Source of the DNA: Maritimibacter sp.
GTDB taxonomy: Bacteria > Pseudomonadota > Alphaproteobacteria > Rhodobacterales > Rhodobacteraceae
Length of the DNA stretch: 64,000 nucleotides
Assembly: GCA_017792445.1 (NCBI GenBank)
Contig: CP051232.1
Location: 2,826,001 to 2,890,000 of the forward strand
Direction of reading: 5' to 3'
The position numbers and the translations under genes were made by a program. Below are positions 61,950 through 64,000 of the stretch, piece by piece. The notes under the pieces were generated by a model. It was not told where the DNA came from. It ran no database searches and worked only from the letters and a program-made list of their open reading frames with translations. Within the stretch, counting starts at the first letter, position 1; every line of letters starts with the position of its first letter.

Positions 61950-62654
61950 ATGACCGAAATCGTCGAGATGCCCGAACTGTCCGTTCCCCGGCTCAACGAC
62001 TGCCCCGACTGGCTGTACCTTCTGCGCGAATTCGACACCCTGTACCGCGCGGGCACGGCCGGTGGCAGCAAGCTGATCGGCGGCCACCGGCTTCGCGTGC
62101 GTCGGGCGCTTGGGGCGATCCTCGACGCCAACCCCAATGTCGTCGCCCGCGCGCCCGAGGCGAAGCCGGTCACGGCGCACCTGATGCGGGCGCTGGACCT
62201 TGGCGAGCGCGGCGCGGTGCATGGGCTGTCGCGCGCGCTGGGCCGGGTGGCGGACCGGCTGACGTGGGAATACGGCTATCAGAAGGTGCCGAAGGCGCTG
62301 GCGCAGAAATATGCCTATTGCGAGGTGCTGGGCCCGCGCGGCCCGGTGCAGGCGGACCGGCTGATCCTCGGCTTTGTCCTGTTCGCCCCGCGCACCACCT
62401 ATCCGCAGCACTCGCATCACGACATCGAGGAAAGCTATGTCGCCGTCTCGGGCGCGTGGTCCGAGAACGACGTGGCGGTTCACGCGCCGGGATCGCTGGT
62501 GCTGAACCGGCCCGGGGCCGAGCACCGGATCACCACCGCCGAGATGGAGCCTTGCCTGTTGGCCTATGCGTGGATCGGTCCCGAGGCGAACCTGTCCGAC
62601 CCCGGCATGCGGCTAAGCCGGACCCGCAAGGCGCGGATGGAACAGGGGATCTAG
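61950..62654 (+). CDS. dddL: DMSP lyase DddL
   Basis: A 234-aa cupin enzyme that splits dimethylsulfoniopropionate into dimethyl sulfide and acrylate. The metal-binding cupin box is seen as His154 and His156 (YPQHSHHDIEESYV), Glu161, Tyr163 and His192 (GAEHRITT). WEYGYQKVPKALAQKYAYCEVLGPRGPV and LAYAWIGPEANL in outline strongly resemble DddL of Sulfitobacter/Rhodobacter. The N-terminal helical domain and length fit. It stands apart from acrylate-using or DMSP-transport genes in this window. Confidence 0.86.
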   Translation: MTEIVEMPELSVPRLNDCPDWLYLLREFDTLYRAGTAGGSKLIGGHRLRVRRALGAILDANPNVVARAPEAKPVTAHLMRALDLGERGAVHGLSRALGRVADRLTWEYGYQKVPKALAQKYAYCEVLGPRGPVQADRLILGFVLFAPRTTYPQHSHHDIEESYVAVSGAWSENDVAVHAPGSLVLNRPGAEHRITTAEMEPCLLAYAWIGPEANLSDPGMRLSRTRKARMEQGI

Positions 62655-62672
62655 GCCGGGCCCCGGGGCCGT

Positions 62673-63140
62673 TCACCCCAGCGCCAGCCGCATCACATGC
62701 TGCGGCCCATATCCGCCGCCGTGATACAGGGCGCCCGTATCCTCGAACCCGCCCTTTTCGTAGACCCGCCGCGCCGCCGGGTTCTTCACGTTGACGGTAA
62801 GGTAGCAGGCGCTTCGGCCGGGGTAGACGGTGCCGAGATATCCGCGCAGCAACAGGCAGGCGGCGGTCGCGTATCCCTTGCCCTGCGCGGCGTGGTCGAC
62901 CGAGAACATCCGCAGCCCGATCGCATCGTCGGGGGCGAAGTCGTAGGCCGTGCCATAGTCCGGCTGGATCGCGAAGAAGCCCACCGGATGCCCATCCGCC
63001 AGCACGACATGGCCCTCGCGTCCGGGAGTGCCGACCACCTTTGACGGAAGATCGGCAAAGGGCGCCTGATCCGGCGGCAGCGTGAAATGGCGAAGCCGCC
63101 CGACTTCCGTGTCGGGCAGCCTCTCGATGGTGACGCCCAA
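62673..63140 (-). CDS. GNAT-family N-acetyltransferase
   Basis: A 155-aa acetyltransferase. The acetyl-CoA segment AAQGKGYATAACLLLRGYL and the late NPAARRVYEKGGFEDTGALYHGG are standard for the family. Substrate unknown. It ends 18 bp from the convergent dddL and starts 4 bp after the peptidase gene upstream. Confidence 0.87.
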   Translation of the reverse strand: MGVTIERLPDTEVGRLRHFTLPPDQAPFADLPSKVVGTPGREGHVVLADGHPVGFFAIQPDYGTAYDFAPDDAIGLRMFSVDHAAQGKGYATAACLLLRGYLGTVYPGRSACYLTVNVKNPAARRVYEKGGFEDTGALYHGGGYGPQHVMRLALG

Positions 63141-63144
63141 GCGC

Positions 63145-64000
63145 TTATTCCAGCGCTTCGAGCTCGTCGATCATGCCCGAGATCATCGACAGGCCCTTGT
63201 CCCAGAATTTGGGATCCGAGGCGTCCAGCCCGAACGGCGCCAGAAGCTCTTTGTGGTGCTTCGACCCGCCCGCCTTCAGCATGTCGAAATACTTCTGCTG
63301 GAAGCCTTCGTCGCCTTCCTCGTAGACCGCGTACAGCGCGTTCACCAGCCCGTCGCCAAAGGCGTAGGCGTAGACGTAGAAGGGCGAATGGACGAAGTGC
63401 GGGATATAGGCCCAGAAGGTCTCGTACCCGTCCATGAAGTTGAACACCGGGCCAAGCGACTCGGCCTGCACCGACATCCACAGCGCGTTGATGTCGTCCG
63501 GCGTCAGTTCGCCATGGCGGCGCGCCTCGTGCAGCTTGCACTCGAAGTCGTAGAACGCGATCTGGCGGACCACCGTGTTGATCATGTCCTCGACCTTGCC
63601 GGCCAGCAGGACCTTCTTCTCGGTGTCGGACTTGGCGTTGGCCAGCAGCTTGCGGAAGGTCAGCATCTCGCCGAACACCGACGCGGTCTCGGCCAGCGTC
63701 AGCGGGGTCGACGACAGCAGCTCGCCCTGACCGGCGGCCAGCACCTGATGCACGCCGTGGCCCAACTCGTGCGCCAGCGTCATCACGTCCCGCGGTTTGC
63801 CAAGGTAGTTCAGCATCACGTAGGGGTGCACGTCGGTGACAGTCGGATGCGCGAAAGCGCCCGGCGCCTTGCCGGGCTTCACGCCGGCGTCGATCCAGCC
63901 CTTGCCGAAGAACGGTTCTGCGATCTCGGCCATGTGCGGGTCGAACCCGGCATAGGCGTCCATGACCAGCGCCTTCGCCTCGTCCCAGCCCACGGTGCGC
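63145..64000 (-). CDS. pepF: Oligoendopeptidase F / M3-family peptidase, C-terminal part (window edge)
   Basis: The last 285 or so codons of a longer gene that starts beyond base 64000. The zinc motif HELGHG (MTLAHELGHGVHQVLA) with the downstream Glu (LTLAETASVFGE) defines an M3 metallopeptidase; the YFDMLKAGGSKHHKELLAPFGLD ending fits PepF-like oligopeptidases, typically about 600 aa. It should degrade cytosolic oligopeptides. Confidence 0.92.
   Translation of the reverse strand, partial: RTVGWDEAKALVMDAYAGFDPHMAEIAEPFFGKGWIDAGVKPGKAPGAFAHPTVTDVHPYVMLNYLGKPRDVMTLAHELGHGVHQVLAAGQGELLSSTPLTLAETASVFGEMLTFRKLLANAKSDTEKKVLLAGKVEDMINTVVRQIAFYDFECKLHEARRHGELTPDDINALWMSVQAESLGPVFNFMDGYETFWAYIPHFVHSPFYVYAYAFGDGLVNALYAVYEEGDEGFQQKYFDMLKAGGSKHHKELLAPFGLDASDPKFWDKGLSMISGMIDELEALE

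Overview
This window looks like a chromosomal segment of a marine-type Rhodobacteraceae (roseobacter group) alphaproteobacterium. The DNA is uniformly GC-rich. The FO genes come as a separate atpI-atpB-atpE-atpX(b')-atpF operon. There is a one-step phosphatidylcholine synthase, a NasT/NasS-controlled nitrate assimilation cluster, a TRAP transporter and a DddL-type DMSP lyase. I see no rRNA, tRNA, CRISPR array, prophage or plasmid gene. The only mobile-type gene is a REP-associated tyrosine transposase (RAYT) beside its REP palindromes.

Layout. 1-570: the N-terminus of glpD (cut by the window edge) and an ArsR-type repressor. 653-3420: FO ATP synthase operon, ended by a clear terminator. 3.4-9.95 kb: housekeeping genes (SDR, alpha/beta hydrolase, OmpA lipoprotein, AraC-type methylguanine methyltransferase, endonuclease III, adenosine kinase). 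9.97-24.7 kb: a large catabolic island. A leftward operon (sialidase-like BNR protein, PdxA family, DapA family, iron alcohol dehydrogenase) lies back to back with a DMT transporter. A LysR gene diverges from a rightward operon of dipeptide-type ABC transporter, two D-2-hydroxyacid dehydrogenases and an Ldh-family dehydrogenase. The substrate cannot be named from sequence alone. 24.8-29.65 kb: YghU, VOC protein, Ogt, phosphatidylcholine synthase, GNAT, XerC, DUF484.

29.9-44.0 kb: a complete assimilatory nitrate/nitrite cluster on the minus strand, in transcription order nasT-nasS, [ANTAR-type attenuator], nrtA-nrtB-nrtCD, a GAF protein, nirB-nirD-nasA, and a TrpD2-like protein. Nitrate would be imported by NrtABCD, reduced to nitrite by NasA and to ammonium by NirBD. 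NasS would sense nitrate and release NasT to antiterminate the leader. nasA carries an in-frame N-terminal insertion of 60-bp palindromic repeats.

44.1-53.9 kb: a sulfotransferase and a hydroxycinnamate-type cluster (feruloyl-CoA synthase, crotonase, MarR, amidohydrolase, TRAP transporter, acyl-CoA dehydrogenase). 53.9-64 kb: a two-gene membrane operon with a GT87-type glycosyltransferase, an AT-rich patch with a methyltransferase, a hypothetical secreted protein, RAYT plus REP array, lepA, a 49-aa glycine-zipper protein, a periplasmic glutathione peroxidase, a DksA/TraR zinc-finger protein, DddL, a GNAT and the 3' part of a pepF-like peptidase.

A recurring theme is a strong stem-loop just after the stop codon of genes whose product is needed in excess over the next gene: atpE, the dipeptide-type binding protein, nrtA and dctP.
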